Shown: positions 8,219 through 16,817, numbered from the stretch's first letter. The stretch: DNA of 64,000 bases from Bradyrhizobium forestalis (GCF_002795245.1 NZ_PGVG01000004.1:1-64000), one strand, 5' to 3'. Made by a program: numbers and translations. The notes: generated from the letters alone by a model not told the origin.

Positions 8219-9342
8219 CACATCACCTCGATGTCGGCTTCGATGGCGCCGGCGGCCTTGATCGCCTGGAGGATGCTGATCATGTCACGCGGGCCGATGC
8301 CGAGCCCGTTGAGCCCGTCGACGAGCTGCTGGAGCGATACGCCGTCCTTGACGAGCGCCAGCTTCTTGCCGTCTTCGCTGACGGTGACGCTGCTGCGCGG
8401 CGCCACCACGGTGCGGCCGCGCGACAGCGGGTTGGGCTGGCTCACTTGCGGGCTCTCGGAGATCGTGACGGTGAGGTTGCCCTGCGCCACAGCAACGGTG
8501 GCGACGCGGACGTCGCGGCCCATCACGATGATGCCGCTCCGCTCGTCGATGATGATCTTGGCGGCGAGATCGGGATCGACCTGGAGCTGCTCGATCTCGG
8601 TGAGGAAGGCGACGACGTTGCCCTTGAACTCCGGCGGGATCGATAGCTGCACCGTCGAGGGATCGATCGGCTCGGCGGTCTTGATGCCGAGATAATCGTT
8701 GACCGCCGCTGCAATGCGCTTGGCAGTGGTGAAGTCGGCGTTGCGCAGCGCCAGGCGCACGTTCGGCAGCCGGTTGAGCGCGAACTCGATCTCGCGCTCG
8801 ATGATGGCGCCGTTGGCGATGCGTCCGACGGTCGGTACGCCGCGCACGATCTTGGCCGCCTCGCCCTCGGCCTGGAAGCCGGAGATCGCGAGTGAGCCCT
8901 GCGCCACCGCATAGACATTGCCGTCGGCACCGAGCAGGGGCGTGACGAGCAGCGTGCCGCCTTGCAGATTCTTGGCATCGCCGAGCGCGGAGACGGTGAC
9001 GTCCATGCGCGTGCCCTGGGTGGCGAAGGCCGGCAGGTTGCCTGTGACCATCACGGCGGCGACGTTGCCGGTGCGGATGGTGGCGCCGCGGATGTTGACG
9101 CCCATGCGCTCGAGCATCGCTTGCAGCGACTGCTTGGTGAAGGGGATGTTGTTGAGCGTGTCGCCGGTGCCGTTGAGGCCGACGACGAGGCCGTAGCCGA
9201 TGAGCTGGTTCTGCCGCACGCCTTCGATGTTGGCGAGGTCCTTGATGCGCGAGGTCGCAGCCGCTGACGTGACCGAGAGCGCCAGCGCTGACAGCGCGGC
9301 GCAGGCCACCCCAACAATCCTCACCCAACGAACGCCTGGCAT
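8218..9342 (-). CDS. flgI: Flagellar P-ring protein FlgI
   Basis: FlgI builds the P ring around the rod in the peptidoglycan layer. The protein has 374 residues with a signal peptide at residues 1-29 (VACAALSALALSVTSAAA) followed by the canonical SRIKDLANIEGVRQNQLIGY and GLVVGLNGTGD. ATG 9342 is chosen because GGGGAGCAGAGG precedes it. First gene of the flgI-flgJ-flgN-like operon; a sigma-54-type promoter lies about 90 bases upstream. Confidence 0.97.
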   Translation of the reverse strand: MPGVRWVRIVGVACAALSALALSVTSAAATSRIKDLANIEGVRQNQLIGYGLVVGLNGTGDTLNNIPFTKQSLQAMLERMGVNIRGATIRTGNVAAVMVTGNLPAFATQGTRMDVTVSALGDAKNLQGGTLLVTPLLGADGNVYAVAQGSLAISGFQAEGEAAKIVRGVPTVGRIANGAIIEREIEFALNRLPNVRLALRNADFTTAKRIAAAVNDYLGIKTAEPIDPSTVQLSIPPEFKGNVVAFLTEIEQLQVDPDLAAKIIIDERSGIIVMGRDVRVATVAVAQGNLTVTISESPQVSQPNPLSRGRTVVAPRSSVTVSEDGKKLALVKDGVSLQQLVDGLNGLGIGPRDMISILQAIKAAGAIEADIEVM

Positions 9343-9432
9343 CCTCTGCTCCCCAAGGCCCTTCGAAGAAGGCCTCTCAAATCGACAAGACCGGCACGAC
9401 ACTCTCATGACGAGCTGGTCCGGCGCTTTCCT

Positions 9433-9449
9433 TGCGAGCGCTGTGCCAA
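9433..9449 (-). promoter_or_regulatory. Sigma-54-type promoter of flgI operon
   Basis: On the minus strand the sequence reads TTGGCACAGCGCTCGCA: a perfect -24 element TGGCAC, and GG-N10-GC spacing to a -12 element TCGCA (one mismatch to TTGCA). It lies about 90 bases before flgI. Confidence 0.7.
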
Positions 9450-9565
9450 CCCGGGGCAGCGGGGTAGGTGGCTGAATAGGTTGAATAAATCTGTTTCGAC
9501 CGGTGTCAGCGGTCGTTCGTCCTGAGGAGCGAAACTGCCGCCTCTCGGCAGATTTTGCCGGGCCG

Positions 9566-9582
9566 TTTACGCACCGTTAACC
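9566..9582 (+). promoter_or_regulatory. Near-consensus CtrA box before fliX
   Basis: TTTA-CGCACCG-TTAACC: a TTAACC half-site preceded at N7 spacing by TTTA (one mismatch). It is 45 bases before the fliX ATG and also lies between fliX and the divergent flgI operon. Confidence 0.55.
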
Positions 9583-9626
9583 ATAAAACGGCGAAGGTGA
9601 GGCATCGATCACCCGGATTGCTTCCG

Positions 9627-10040
9627 ATGCGCATCTACGGACCGAACGGCACGACGCTTGGAACGCCGGCCAGCCAGGCCAGGCGGACGGGCTCCGGCAC
9701 CTTCGTGCTACCCGACACCTCATCGGCGCAGGAGACGCGCAGCGCCGCCGCACCGAAGGCCGCCGCCAACATCGATGCGCTGCTGGCTTTGCAGGGCGTC
9801 GAGGAGGATCCGGTCGAACGCCGCAAGCGCTCGGTCGCCCGCGGCAGGACCGCGCTCGACGTGCTCGACGATCTCAAGATGGGCCTGTTGTCCGGCAATC
9901 TCGATGCGTCGACCGTGATGCGGCTGCGCGATGCTGCGGCGAACCTGAAATCATCCTCGGGCGATGCCGGTCTCGATGCGGTGCTGTCCGAGATCGAGCT
10001 GCGGGTGGAGGTCGAGCTGGCGAAGGCAGGGCGGGCGTAG
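9627..10040 (+). CDS. fliX: Flagellar assembly regulator FliX
   Basis: FliX (137 residues) is the alphaproteobacterial protein that, in Caulobacter, couples basal-body assembly to sigma-54 activation by FlbD. Start motif MRIYGPNGTT is typical; the C-terminal helices contain ALLALQGVEEDPVERR, GRTALDVLDDLK and ELRVEVELAKAGR. It is divergent from flgI. The sigma-54 promoters in this cluster suit a FliX/FlbD-type control, although flbD itself is not in the window. Confidence 0.93.
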   Translation: MRIYGPNGTTLGTPASQARRTGSGTFVLPDTSSAQETRSAAAPKAAANIDALLALQGVEEDPVERRKRSVARGRTALDVLDDLKMGLLSGNLDASTVMRLRDAAANLKSSSGDAGLDAVLSEIELRVEVELAKAGRA

Positions 10041-10056
10041 TCAGGCATCGCGCGCT

Positions 10057-10177
10057 GTCATCGCCCGCCTTGTGCGCACTTGCGCACTGGGGCGGGCGAT
10101 CCAGTATTCCAGAGACAGCAGAGGCTTAGCCGAGAAGCCGCGGCGTACTGGATTCCCCGCCTTCGCGGGGAATGACA
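10057..10177 (+). repeat. Palindromic intergenic repeat (GTCAT...ATGAC type)
   Basis: Composite inverted repeat beginning GTCATCGCCCGCC and ending CGCGGGGAATGAC with CCAGTA / TACTGG pairs inside. It belongs to the same family as the elements at 14628, 36220 and 52058. Confidence 0.75.
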
Positions 10178-10217
10178 GCGGAGTTTGGGGCGAAGCCGTA
10201 CGTCGCTTCACACACGC

Positions 10218-10589
10218 CTACGCCGCTTCCTCCTTCTGCTGCGCGTCGTAGCGACGCTGGGCGGCGAGCACGTCTTTCAGATTCTGCTCGGCCCAATCGC
10301 GCAAGGCATCGACCGCCGCCGCCAGCGTCAGCCCGAGCTGCGTGATCGAATACTCCACCGTCACAGGCACGGTCGCGATGGCATGGCGCTTGATAAGGCC
10401 GTCGCGTTCAAGCGACTTGAGAACCTGGCTCAGCATCTTCTGCGAGATGCCTTCAATCGTGCGGCGCAACTGATTGAAGCGCATCGGCTCCTCGCGCAGG
10501 AGCAAGAGGATGAGCACCGCCCATTTGTCGCCGACGCGATCGAGGATTTGGCGGGTGGGGCAGTTCGCTGCGTAGACGTCGGGTTTCAT
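10218..10589 (-). CDS. HxlR-family transcriptional regulator
   Basis: Winged-helix regulator of 123 residues with the HxlR signature: CPTRQILDRVGDKWAVLILLLL near the N-terminus, MRFNQLRRTIEGISQKMLSQ for the recognition helix region, and LKSLERDGLIKR. A Cys at residue 10 is in the position used for redox or quinone sensing by some family members. It is divergent from the NAD(P)-binding protein gene, with a perfect palindrome between them, so it probably controls that gene and itself. Effector unknown. Confidence 0.9.
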   Translation of the reverse strand: MKPDVYAANCPTRQILDRVGDKWAVLILLLLREEPMRFNQLRRTIEGISQKMLSQVLKSLERDGLIKRHAIATVPVTVEYSITQLGLTLAAAVDALRDWAEQNLKDVLAAQRRYDAQQKEEAA

Positions 10590-10725
10590 CGTCGGTCCTC
10601 GGAATCCATCTCGTCGCGGGCGGTACGCGTGACGGCCGTACGTGATCGGTCAAGCGTCCAGGTCACCTTTACGTAATCAGGTAAGCACAAAGTGCTCTCT
10701 TAACACCAGCATCCTTTGCGATATC

Positions 10726-10744
10726 TAGTAACTACTAGTTACTA
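10726..10744. promoter_or_regulatory. Palindromic operator between hxlR and NAD(P)-binding protein gene
   Basis: Perfect 19-bp inverted repeat TAGTAACTA-C-TAGTTACTA, 20 bases before the ATG of the rightward gene. The size and the TAGT/ACTA arms resemble sites bound by HxlR-family repressors, so it is the probable operator of the divergent hxlR gene. Confidence 0.75.
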
Positions 10745-10764
10745 TAGAAGCAAAGGAGCCTTCC

Positions 10765-11376
10765 ATGAAAATCGCAGTCGCCGGCGCCTCGGGCCGGGCC
10801 GGGTCGGAGATCACCAAGGAACTGTCCCGCCGCGGCCACGCGGTCACAGCCATCGCCCGGAACCCCGACAAGATCGCAGCCCTGCCCAACGTCACGCCGA
10901 CCAAGGGGGATGTGCTCGACCAGGCCGGCCTCGCAAAGCTGTGGGCCGGGCACGACGTCGCCGTGAGTTCCGTGCACTTCCTGGCCAGCGACCCGCTCAA
11001 GCTGATCGGTGCGGCGAAGGATTCCAAGGTCGGTCGTTACCTCGTGGTCGGCGGCGCCGGGAGCCTTGAGGTTGCCCCAGGGGTGAAGCTGGTCACGACT
11101 CCCAATTTTCCCACTCAATACAAGGCTGAAGCGGAGGCAGGCTCGGCCTTCCTGGACCTGCTGCGGCGAGAAAAGGACCTGAACTGGACCTTCATCTCGC
11201 CGTCGGCGCTGTTCGTCGAGGGGGAACGCACGGGCAAGTTCCGGCTTGGGGCTGACCAGCTTCTCGCAGATGCGAACGGCAAGAGCTGGATCACCTTCGC
11301 CGACTACGCCATCGCGCTCGCCGACGAGATCGAACGGCCGGCCCATCTGAATCAGCGCTTTACGGTCGGCTATTAA
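10765..11376 (+). CDS. NAD(P)-binding (NmrA-like) protein
   Basis: Rossmann-fold protein of 203 residues starting with the nucleotide-binding loop VAGASGRAGSEI and containing ALPNVTPTKGDVLD and FRLGADQLL, typical of NAD(P)H-binding atypical short-chain dehydrogenases (YwnB/NmrA group). It may be a quinone or flavin reductase, or a regulator without activity; substrate cannot be told. It has an AAAGGAGCC ribosome site and is probably repressed by the divergent HxlR protein through the palindrome just upstream. Confidence 0.85.
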   Translation: MKIAVAGASGRAGSEITKELSRRGHAVTAIARNPDKIAALPNVTPTKGDVLDQAGLAKLWAGHDVAVSSVHFLASDPLKLIGAAKDSKVGRYLVVGGAGSLEVAPGVKLVTTPNFPTQYKAEAEAGSAFLDLLRREKDLNWTFISPSALFVEGERTGKFRLGADQLLADANGKSWITFADYAIALADEIERPAHLNQRFTVGY

Positions 11377-11547
11377 GCCGTCAGCCGCCTCCGAGCCCCT
11401 CAAGGATAAACCTTCCTGTGCAAGGGCTTGGGGGCGAGGACCGGGCGGTGAGGGAAATATTGTCTGTCACGGGAGGCCACTATATAAGGCCCGGCTCAAC
11501 GGACCTCGTTCCGTTCGCGAGTCGTTGCTTAAGAAGATAGGCCGCCC

Positions 11548-11958
11548 TTGGAAAAGTTGAAAAACTACCGACCGACCGACAAAGAGCCTTTCATGAACGA
11601 CCGGCAGAAGGAGTACTTCCGTTTGAAGCTCCTCGCCTGGAAGGATGAGATCCTCAAAGAGTCCAAGCTCACCCTGCAAGCTCTGCAGGAGGAGAACGTG
11701 AACCATCCCGATCTCGCCGATCGGGCCTCGTCCGAAACCGACCGTGCCATCGAACTCCGCGCCCGCGACCGCCAGCGCAAGTTGATCGCCAAGATCGACG
11801 CCGCGCTCCAGCGCATCGAGGACAACACCTACGGCTATTGCGAGGAAACCGGGGAGCCGATCTCGTTGAAGCGGCTCGAGGCCCGGCCCATCGCGACGCT
11901 CTCGGTGGAAGCGCAGGAGCGCCACGAGAAACGCGAGAAGGTTTATCGCGACGAATAG
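11548..11958 (+). CDS. dksA: RNA polymerase-binding factor DksA
   Basis: DksA (136 residues) binds the RNA polymerase secondary channel and works with ppGpp in the stringent response. The N-terminal NYRPTDKEPFMNDRQ, coiled coil and the DRASSETDRAIELR tip motif are present. The zinc-finger region reads YGYCEETGEPI followed by RPIATLSVEAQERHE: only the first of the four zinc Cys remains, as in cysteine-poor DksA variants. TTG 11548 is the only start that keeps the conserved N-terminal motif; the next ATG (11593) would remove it and a stop lies just upstream at 11530. A terminator follows. Confidence 0.92.
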   Translation: MEKLKNYRPTDKEPFMNDRQKEYFRLKLLAWKDEILKESKLTLQALQEENVNHPDLADRASSETDRAIELRARDRQRKLIAKIDAALQRIEDNTYGYCEETGEPISLKRLEARPIATLSVEAQERHEKREKVYRDE

Positions 11959-11963
11959 AGCCC

Positions 11964-11992
11964 GAGCCGCAGCGTTGCGGCTCTTTGTTTTT
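11964..11992 (+). terminator. Terminator of dksA
   Basis: Perfect hairpin GAGCCGCA-GCGT-TGCGGCTC followed by TTTGTTTTT, 6 bases after the stop. Confidence 0.9.
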
Positions 11993-12237
11993 GGGCGCAG
12001 GGCGCCATTTCGCGCCGTGCTCGGATTTTGCCTGTGGCTTGCCACGCGCCATCAACGCCGGAGCGCAATCGCGAAAAGTGAATCGCGATCAATGGGCTAG
12101 ACTCGATTGCTCCGCGCTCACGTGAGTTCGGATGAGAAACAGCCTTCACTTCAGGTGCGGGGGATTTCGCGAGTCGCATCAACGGGATCGATTCGCTTGT
12201 TGAAGCGCTGATCGAGCTGCATCAAGCATCGCTGCAA

Positions 12238-12636
12238 TCAGGCTTCATGGGACGCTGCAAGGCGTGCGTCGCCATAAAGCCTGGCCCAGCTCAATATTTC
12301 CTTAAACGCCGGCAGCAGGCCATAAGCCGCCTCCGTCAGCTCGTATTCCACGCGCAGCGGCTTCTCCGCGAAGGCGGTCCGCATCACCAGCCCGTCCTGC
12401 TCGAGCTCGCGCAGCTGCGTGGTCAGCATGTGCTGGGTGATGCCGCCGATCGACCGCCGCAACGCCCCGAAACGAACCGCGCCGTTCATCAGCGCGAACA
12501 GAATCTCGAGTTTCCATTTGCCGCCGAGCGCGTGGATGGCCCGCTTGAAGTCGGCAAGCAGGGCAGGGTCGGGGCTGCAATCACAGTCGTGGTCGCAAGC
12601 GCTGGTCAGGTGTTCCATACTGGTCTCGAAATCCAT
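12238..12636 (-). CDS. HxlR-family transcriptional regulator
   Basis: Second HxlR protein in this insert (132 residues): FKRAIHALGGKWKLEILFAL, VRFGALRRSIGGITQHMLTT, LRELEQDGLVMR and ALTEAAYGLLP-type wing. The N-terminus has an unusual Cys-rich stretch ACDHDCDC (residues 13-20) that might bind metal or sense redox state. Divergent from the SDR gene at 12730 and probably its regulator. ATG 12636 is taken; ATG 12618 (MEHL) is an alternative. No clear palindrome was found in the 93-base gap. Confidence 0.88.
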   Translation of the reverse strand: MDFETSMEHLTSACDHDCDCSPDPALLADFKRAIHALGGKWKLEILFALMNGAVRFGALRRSIGGITQHMLTTQLRELEQDGLVMRTAFAEKPLRVEYELTEAAYGLLPAFKEILSWARLYGDARLAASHEA

Positions 12637-12729
12637 TCTACTTGTCCGGAAAGAGATAGTGACCAGATGCGGCCCTGAGCAGGGTGGCCGAACCAATTCG
12701 CCGGCCCGCACACCGAGGGGAATTTGGCA

Positions 12730-13758
12730 ATGGCTACTATTCTGGTCACCGGCGGGTCGGGCTTCGTCGGCATTCATGTCGTCCTGCAGCTCCTGGCCGC
12801 CGGTCACGCGGTACGGACGACGGTGCGTCGGCCGGACCGGCAGGTCGACGTGCTGGCGATGCTGCGTGAGGGCGGGGCGGCTGCGCCGGAGAGCCTGAGC
12901 TTCTTCACCGCGGACCTCACGGCCGACCAGGGCTGGCGCGAGGCGGTCGCCGGCTGTGACTACGTGATCCATGTCGCCTCGCCCCTGTCGACCAGCGTTC
13001 CCAAGGACGAGAACGAGATGATCGTCCCGGCCCGCGACGGCACGCTCCGGGTGCTGCGTGCCGCGCGCGATGCCGGCGTCAGGCGCGTCGTCGTCACCTC
13101 GTCGCTGGGCGCGATCGGCTATGGCCACAAGCCGCGCGAAAAGCCGTTCGACGAGACCGACTGGACCAATCTCGATGGTGCCGACGTGCAGCCCTACATC
13201 AAGTCCAAGACGCTGGCCGAGCGGGCGGCCTGGGATTTCATCGCGCGCGAAGGGAATGGGCTCGAACTGTCGGTGATCAACCCTGCCGGCATCTTCGGTC
13301 CCGTGCTGGGGCCGGATTTTTCCGGCTCGATCGAGATCGTCAGATCGTTGCTCGATGGCGCCATGCCCGCGGTGCCGCGGGTCTATTTCGGCGTGGTCGA
13401 CGTCCGCGACGTCGCCGATCTGCACTTGCGGGCGATGACGGCCCCCGAGGCCAAGGGCGAGCGCTTCATCGCGGTCTCCGGCGACACGATGTCGATCCTC
13501 GACATTGGCAGGCTGCTGCGGCGGGAACTGGGGCCAAGAGCGCGCCGGGTTCCGCGCCTGCAGGCCCCCGACTGGGTGGTGCGGCTGGCCGCAACCCGCA
13601 TTCCGCTGTTGCAGGCGGTCGTGCCAATGCTGGGCAAGGTGCGCCGCGCCACCGGCGCCAAGGCGGAGACCATGCTCGGCTGGCAGGCGCGCTCCGGCGA
13701 GGAGGCGATCCTCGCGACCGCCGAGAGCCTGATCCGGCTCGGCCTGGTCAAGGCGTGA
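12730..13758 (+). CDS. NAD-dependent epimerase/dehydratase-like SDR
   Basis: Extended short-chain dehydrogenase (342 residues) of the dihydroflavonol-4-reductase-like group. The nucleotide loop VTGGSGFVGIHV is at the N-terminus; the catalytic region shows TSSLGAIGYG and YIKSKTLAE (Tyr and Lys of the YxxxK motif), and NPAGIFGPVLGPDFS follows. It probably reduces an aldehyde or ketone with NAD(P)H. ATG 12730 is preferred over the TTG two codons upstream. Likely under the divergent HxlR regulator. Confidence 0.88.
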   Translation: MATILVTGGSGFVGIHVVLQLLAAGHAVRTTVRRPDRQVDVLAMLREGGAAAPESLSFFTADLTADQGWREAVAGCDYVIHVASPLSTSVPKDENEMIVPARDGTLRVLRAARDAGVRRVVVTSSLGAIGYGHKPREKPFDETDWTNLDGADVQPYIKSKTLAERAAWDFIAREGNGLELSVINPAGIFGPVLGPDFSGSIEIVRSLLDGAMPAVPRVYFGVVDVRDVADLHLRAMTAPEAKGERFIAVSGDTMSILDIGRLLRRELGPRARRVPRLQAPDWVVRLAATRIPLLQAVVPMLGKVRRATGAKAETMLGWQARSGEEAILATAESLIRLGLVKA

Positions 13759-13836
13759 GGCTGTCCGTGGCTTGTCACGCCCCGGCGGGGATGCTGAAGT
13801 GCCGCCTTCGAATGCGTAGCGTGGGAGGCGGCGCCG

Positions 13837-14616
13837 ATGGTCAAGGTTCTCGAAGCCGCAAAGGCGATCGCGCTGGCGCGCCGCAACCATGCGCCGCTCG
13901 CGGCGCTGGAGCGTCCCCCCGCTGATGAAGCCGAGGGCTATCAGGTCCAGCGCGCCTTGCACGATCTTCTGCTGCCGCATGTCGGCCCGCTCGTCGGCTA
14001 CAAGATCGGCTGCACCAGCCAGGTGATGCAGGACTACATCGGCATCCCGCACCCCTGCGGCGGCGGCGTGTTCCAGAAGGGCGTCCATGACAGCGGCGCC
14101 AAGCTCGCCGCCTCCAATTATGTTCGGGTCGGCGTCGAATGCGAGATCGCGGTGCGGCTGCAGCGCGACCTCGCCGCCGGAGAGGCGCCGTTCACGGCCG
14201 AATGGGTCGGCGAGGCCGTCGAGGCCTACCACCCCGCGATCGAGATCGTCGACGACCGCTACGTGAAGTGGGAGACGATGGGCGCGCCGACCTTGATCGC
14301 CGACGATTTCTTCGCCGCCGGCTGCGTGCTGGGGCCGCAGGTTCCGCGCTCGTCGGTGCCGGACCTGAAGGCCGTCAAGGGCCGCGCCATCGTCAACGGC
14401 GAGGAGGTCAGCCACGGCACCGGCGCCGACGTGCTCGGCCATCCCCACAATGCCCTCGCCTGGCTCGCCAACCATCTCGCAGCCGAGGGCAAGGGCCTGC
14501 ACGCGGGGCAGCTCGTGCTCACCGGCAGCCTGGTCAAGACGCTGTGGCTGAAGGCCGGCGACAAGGTGCGGATGGAGCTGGATGGGCTCGGCGTGGTGGA
14601 GGCGGAGTTTACGTGA
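13837..14616 (+). CDS. 2-keto-4-pentenoate hydratase-like protein
   Basis: Protein of 259 residues of the fumarylacetoacetate-hydrolase superfamily, MhpD/hydratase-decarboxylase group: GYKIGCTS, the metal-site region VECEIAVRLQRDL, YHPAIEIVDDR and VLTGSLVKTLWLKAGD. It probably hydrates a 2-keto-4-enoate in aromatic-compound degradation. No other meta-cleavage genes are nearby, so the pathway is unknown. It follows the SDR gene by 78 bases on the same strand and may be cotranscribed with it. Confidence 0.87.
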   Translation: MVKVLEAAKAIALARRNHAPLAALERPPADEAEGYQVQRALHDLLLPHVGPLVGYKIGCTSQVMQDYIGIPHPCGGGVFQKGVHDSGAKLAASNYVRVGVECEIAVRLQRDLAAGEAPFTAEWVGEAVEAYHPAIEIVDDRYVKWETMGAPTLIADDFFAAGCVLGPQVPRSSVPDLKAVKGRAIVNGEEVSHGTGADVLGHPHNALAWLANHLAAEGKGLHAGQLVLTGSLVKTLWLKAGDKVRMELDGLGVVEAEFT

Positions 14617-14627
14617 GGGGCGACCGC

Positions 14628-14727
14628 GTCATTCCCCGCGAAGGCGGGGAATCCAGTACGCCGCGCTTTGTCGGTTGAGCAACGAAGGCCTCGGAGTGCT
14701 GGATCGTCCGCCTTCGCGGACGATGAC
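14628..14727 (+). repeat. Palindromic intergenic repeat (GTCATTCC type)
   Basis: Starts GTCATTCCCCGCGAAGGCGG, ends GTCCGCCTTCGCGGACGATGAC; shares core CGGGGAATCCAGTACGCCGCG with the element at 10057 in reversed order. Lies between convergent genes. Confidence 0.75.
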
Positions 14728-14800
14728 AGCCGGGCCTTGGTTTGTATTTGTGTTGATCAAGATCCCGCGGGTACGAGCAGTTGCTTCAATCGCCACCGCC

Positions 14801-14842
14801 AAAATACATGCGGCCTCCGGCAGGGGAGCTACCGGAGGCCGC
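14801..14842 (-). terminator. Probable terminator of flgFGAH operon
   Basis: Perfect 11-bp stem GCGGCCTCCGG / CCGGAGGCCGC with an 11-base loop; on the minus strand it is followed by CATGTATTTTGG, a weak T tract. It is 61 bases beyond the flgH stop. Confidence 0.55.
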
Positions 14843-14902
14843 GTCGTACATCGTCGTTCGCGCCTAGGTTCGCGAGCACGATGTGGGAGCTCTTGAAGAG
14901 GG

Positions 14903-15664
14903 TTAGAAGGGCAGCAGCACGTCCATGACCTGCTGGCCGTAGCGCGGCTGCTGCACGTCGGTGATCTGGCCGCGGCCGCCATAGGCGATGCGGGCCTGGG
15001 CGATCTTGGTGGAGTCGATGGTGTTGTCGCTCTGGATGTCTTCGGGGCGGACGATGCCGGCCACGATCAGCTCGCGAATTTCGAAGTTGACGCGGATCTC
15101 CTGCTTGCCTTCGACGACCAGGTTGCCGTTCGGCAGCACTTGGGTCACCACGGCGGCGACGTTGGTCTGCAGGGCTTCCTTGCGGTCGACGCTGCCCTTG
15201 CCCTCGCTCGACGAGGTCGAGTCGGCGGTCAGGATGCGGCCCGGCAGGATCTTGTTGGCCTGGGTGATCGTTTGGGCGCCAATGAAGTTAGTGATTCCTG
15301 AATCTTCCTTGTTGGTGCGGCTGCGAGAGGTGTCGTTCTCGATGTTGGCCTTGTCGGTGATGTTCACGGTCACGGTCAGGAGGTCGCCGACCTGGCGGGC
15401 GCGCTGGTCCTTGAAGAAGGCGCGGCTGCCGTTGCGCCACAGCGAGTTCGGATTGTACGAGGCGACTTCCGGCTTCGGCATCGGCATCTGCACCGGCTTG
15501 TAGCCGGGCTGCGTCGTCGGATTGTCGATCGCCGACAGCTTCGGCTGCTCGCCGATCTGCGACAGGCGGTCGATCGAGGAGCAGCCGCCCAGTGCGCAAG
15601 AGGCCAGCAGCAAGGCAGAAATCGCGATGCGACGAAGACGGAAAGCCGAACTGAACGGGGACAT
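14903..15664 (-). CDS. flgH: Flagellar L-ring lipoprotein FlgH
   Basis: FlgH forms the outer-membrane L ring. The 253-residue protein has a lipoprotein signal with lipobox LGGC (Cys 28), followed by the family motifs SLWRNGSRAFFKDQRARQVGD, VNITDKANIENDT and the C-terminal VAGIVRPEDIQSDNTI, QARIAYGGRG and QQVMDVLLPF. Last gene of the flgF-flgG-flgA-flgH operon, 3 bases after flgA. Confidence 0.97.
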   Translation of the reverse strand: MSPFSSAFRLRRIAISALLLASCALGGCSSIDRLSQIGEQPKLSAIDNPTTQPGYKPVQMPMPKPEVASYNPNSLWRNGSRAFFKDQRARQVGDLLTVTVNITDKANIENDTSRSRTNKEDSGITNFIGAQTITQANKILPGRILTADSTSSSEGKGSVDRKEALQTNVAAVVTQVLPNGNLVVEGKQEIRVNFEIRELIVAGIVRPEDIQSDNTIDSTKIAQARIAYGGRGQITDVQQPRYGQQVMDVLLPF

Positions 15665-15667
15665 GAC

Positions 15668-16807
15668 TTACTCTGACTTGGCTGGAGCTTGCGAGATGCG
15701 GGCTTGCGGGATCGGGGCTTGTGCGACTTGAGCCGGCGACGCGGGGGTCTGGATCAGGTTCCGGACGAGGGCTGCAGTGTCGACAGGTGCGGGCACGTCG
15801 TCACGCTTGAGCGAGGAGGTCCGCTCGACCGCCGGCGCCATCGGTGCGGACTGGCTGGCGCCCTGGACCGTGACCTGGCCGCGGCCGGTGACGGTGCCGG
15901 TCAGCGTGCGCTTGGACTGCAGATTGAGCACGCTGACGGTGTCGCCCTCGGCGCCGCTCTCGATCGCCTTGCCGCGCGTGGTGAGATAGAGGCCGGGCAC
16001 CTGGTAGATGATGGTGACGGCCTGATCGCGCAGCACGAAGTCGGGCTTGACGATGTCGGCGAGGCGGATCGGCGTGCCCGCCCGCATCGCCCGGCGCAGC
16101 TGCATGCCGAGGGTACGATCGCGCGAGGCGGGCTCGCCGGTGACCTCGGCCTTCGGCCGGCGCTCGAGCGAGACGTCGGAGGATTTCAGGAGCTCGGCGC
16201 GGTCGATGTCGCGGGTCAGCACGGCCACCTCCACCATCTCGATCGCGGTGCCGCTGAAGCGCAGCTTGGTCGGCACGGGATTGCTGTCGTTGGCGATCTC
16301 GAAGGCGATGTCGAAACGGCCGCTGCGGGCATCGTAGCGGGTGGCGACCGGCTGCAGCGCGCCGGTGTTGGAGGCATCGAGCCGCATCTCGGCGACGCTG
16401 CGGTCGAACGTGACGGTGATGTTGGCGGCTTCCCCGAGGCCGAAGCGGCGCTCGAGCGCGGCGGCGACCGCATTCTCGATATCCTTGCTCGCGAGCGTGC
16501 GGGCGAGGCGGGTGACCTGGACCTCCTTGATGTCGCCGGTCATGACGCCGATCACCTGCTTGGCCCGCAGCACCGAGAGCACCTGGCCGACCGTTAGCGT
16601 GCCGGTGGTGCCGAGATCGGGCGACCGGTAGACCGGGATCATCGCGGCGGATCCGGCGTTGTCGATGAGATCGCCGATCCGCACCACGTCCGAGGTCACG
16701 GTGATGCTTGCGCGCAGCGTCGGCGCGGCGATGAAATCGTCGGCTGCTGCTGCCGGCAAGGCCAGCGCGAGAAGGGTGGAGATCGTGGCGAGGGTGGCGC
16801 GGATCAT
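15668..16807 (-). CDS. flgA: P-ring assembly chaperone FlgA
   Basis: FlgA (379 residues) is the periplasmic chaperone for FlgI ring assembly. It has a signal peptide (residues 1-22, ending PAAAAD) and the C-terminal SAF-like domain with LRRAMRAGTPIRLADIVKP, VTIIYQVPGLYLTTRGKA and GDTVSVLNLQSKRTLTGTV. It is longer than enteric FlgA because of an N-terminal SAF-like domain and a Pro/Ala-rich tail. ATG 16807 has a GAGG sequence at ideal spacing; ATG 16813 and GTG 16816 are alternatives. It overlaps closely with the flgG stop. Confidence 0.93.
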   Translation of the reverse strand: MIRATLATISTLLALALPAAAADDFIAAPTLRASITVTSDVVRIGDLIDNAGSAAMIPVYRSPDLGTTGTLTVGQVLSVLRAKQVIGVMTGDIKEVQVTRLARTLASKDIENAVAAALERRFGLGEAANITVTFDRSVAEMRLDASNTGALQPVATRYDARSGRFDIAFEIANDSNPVPTKLRFSGTAIEMVEVAVLTRDIDRAELLKSSDVSLERRPKAEVTGEPASRDRTLGMQLRRAMRAGTPIRLADIVKPDFVLRDQAVTIIYQVPGLYLTTRGKAIESGAEGDTVSVLNLQSKRTLTGTVTGRGQVTVQGASQSAPMAPAVERTSSLKRDDVPAPVDTAALVRNLIQTPASPAQVAQAPIPQARISQAPAKSE

Positions 16808-16817
16808 CGTCATCACC

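Noticed and set aside
8285..9328. 347-codon frame on the minus strand inside flgI in another phase
   Set aside because: Arg/His/Gln-rich shadow of flgI.
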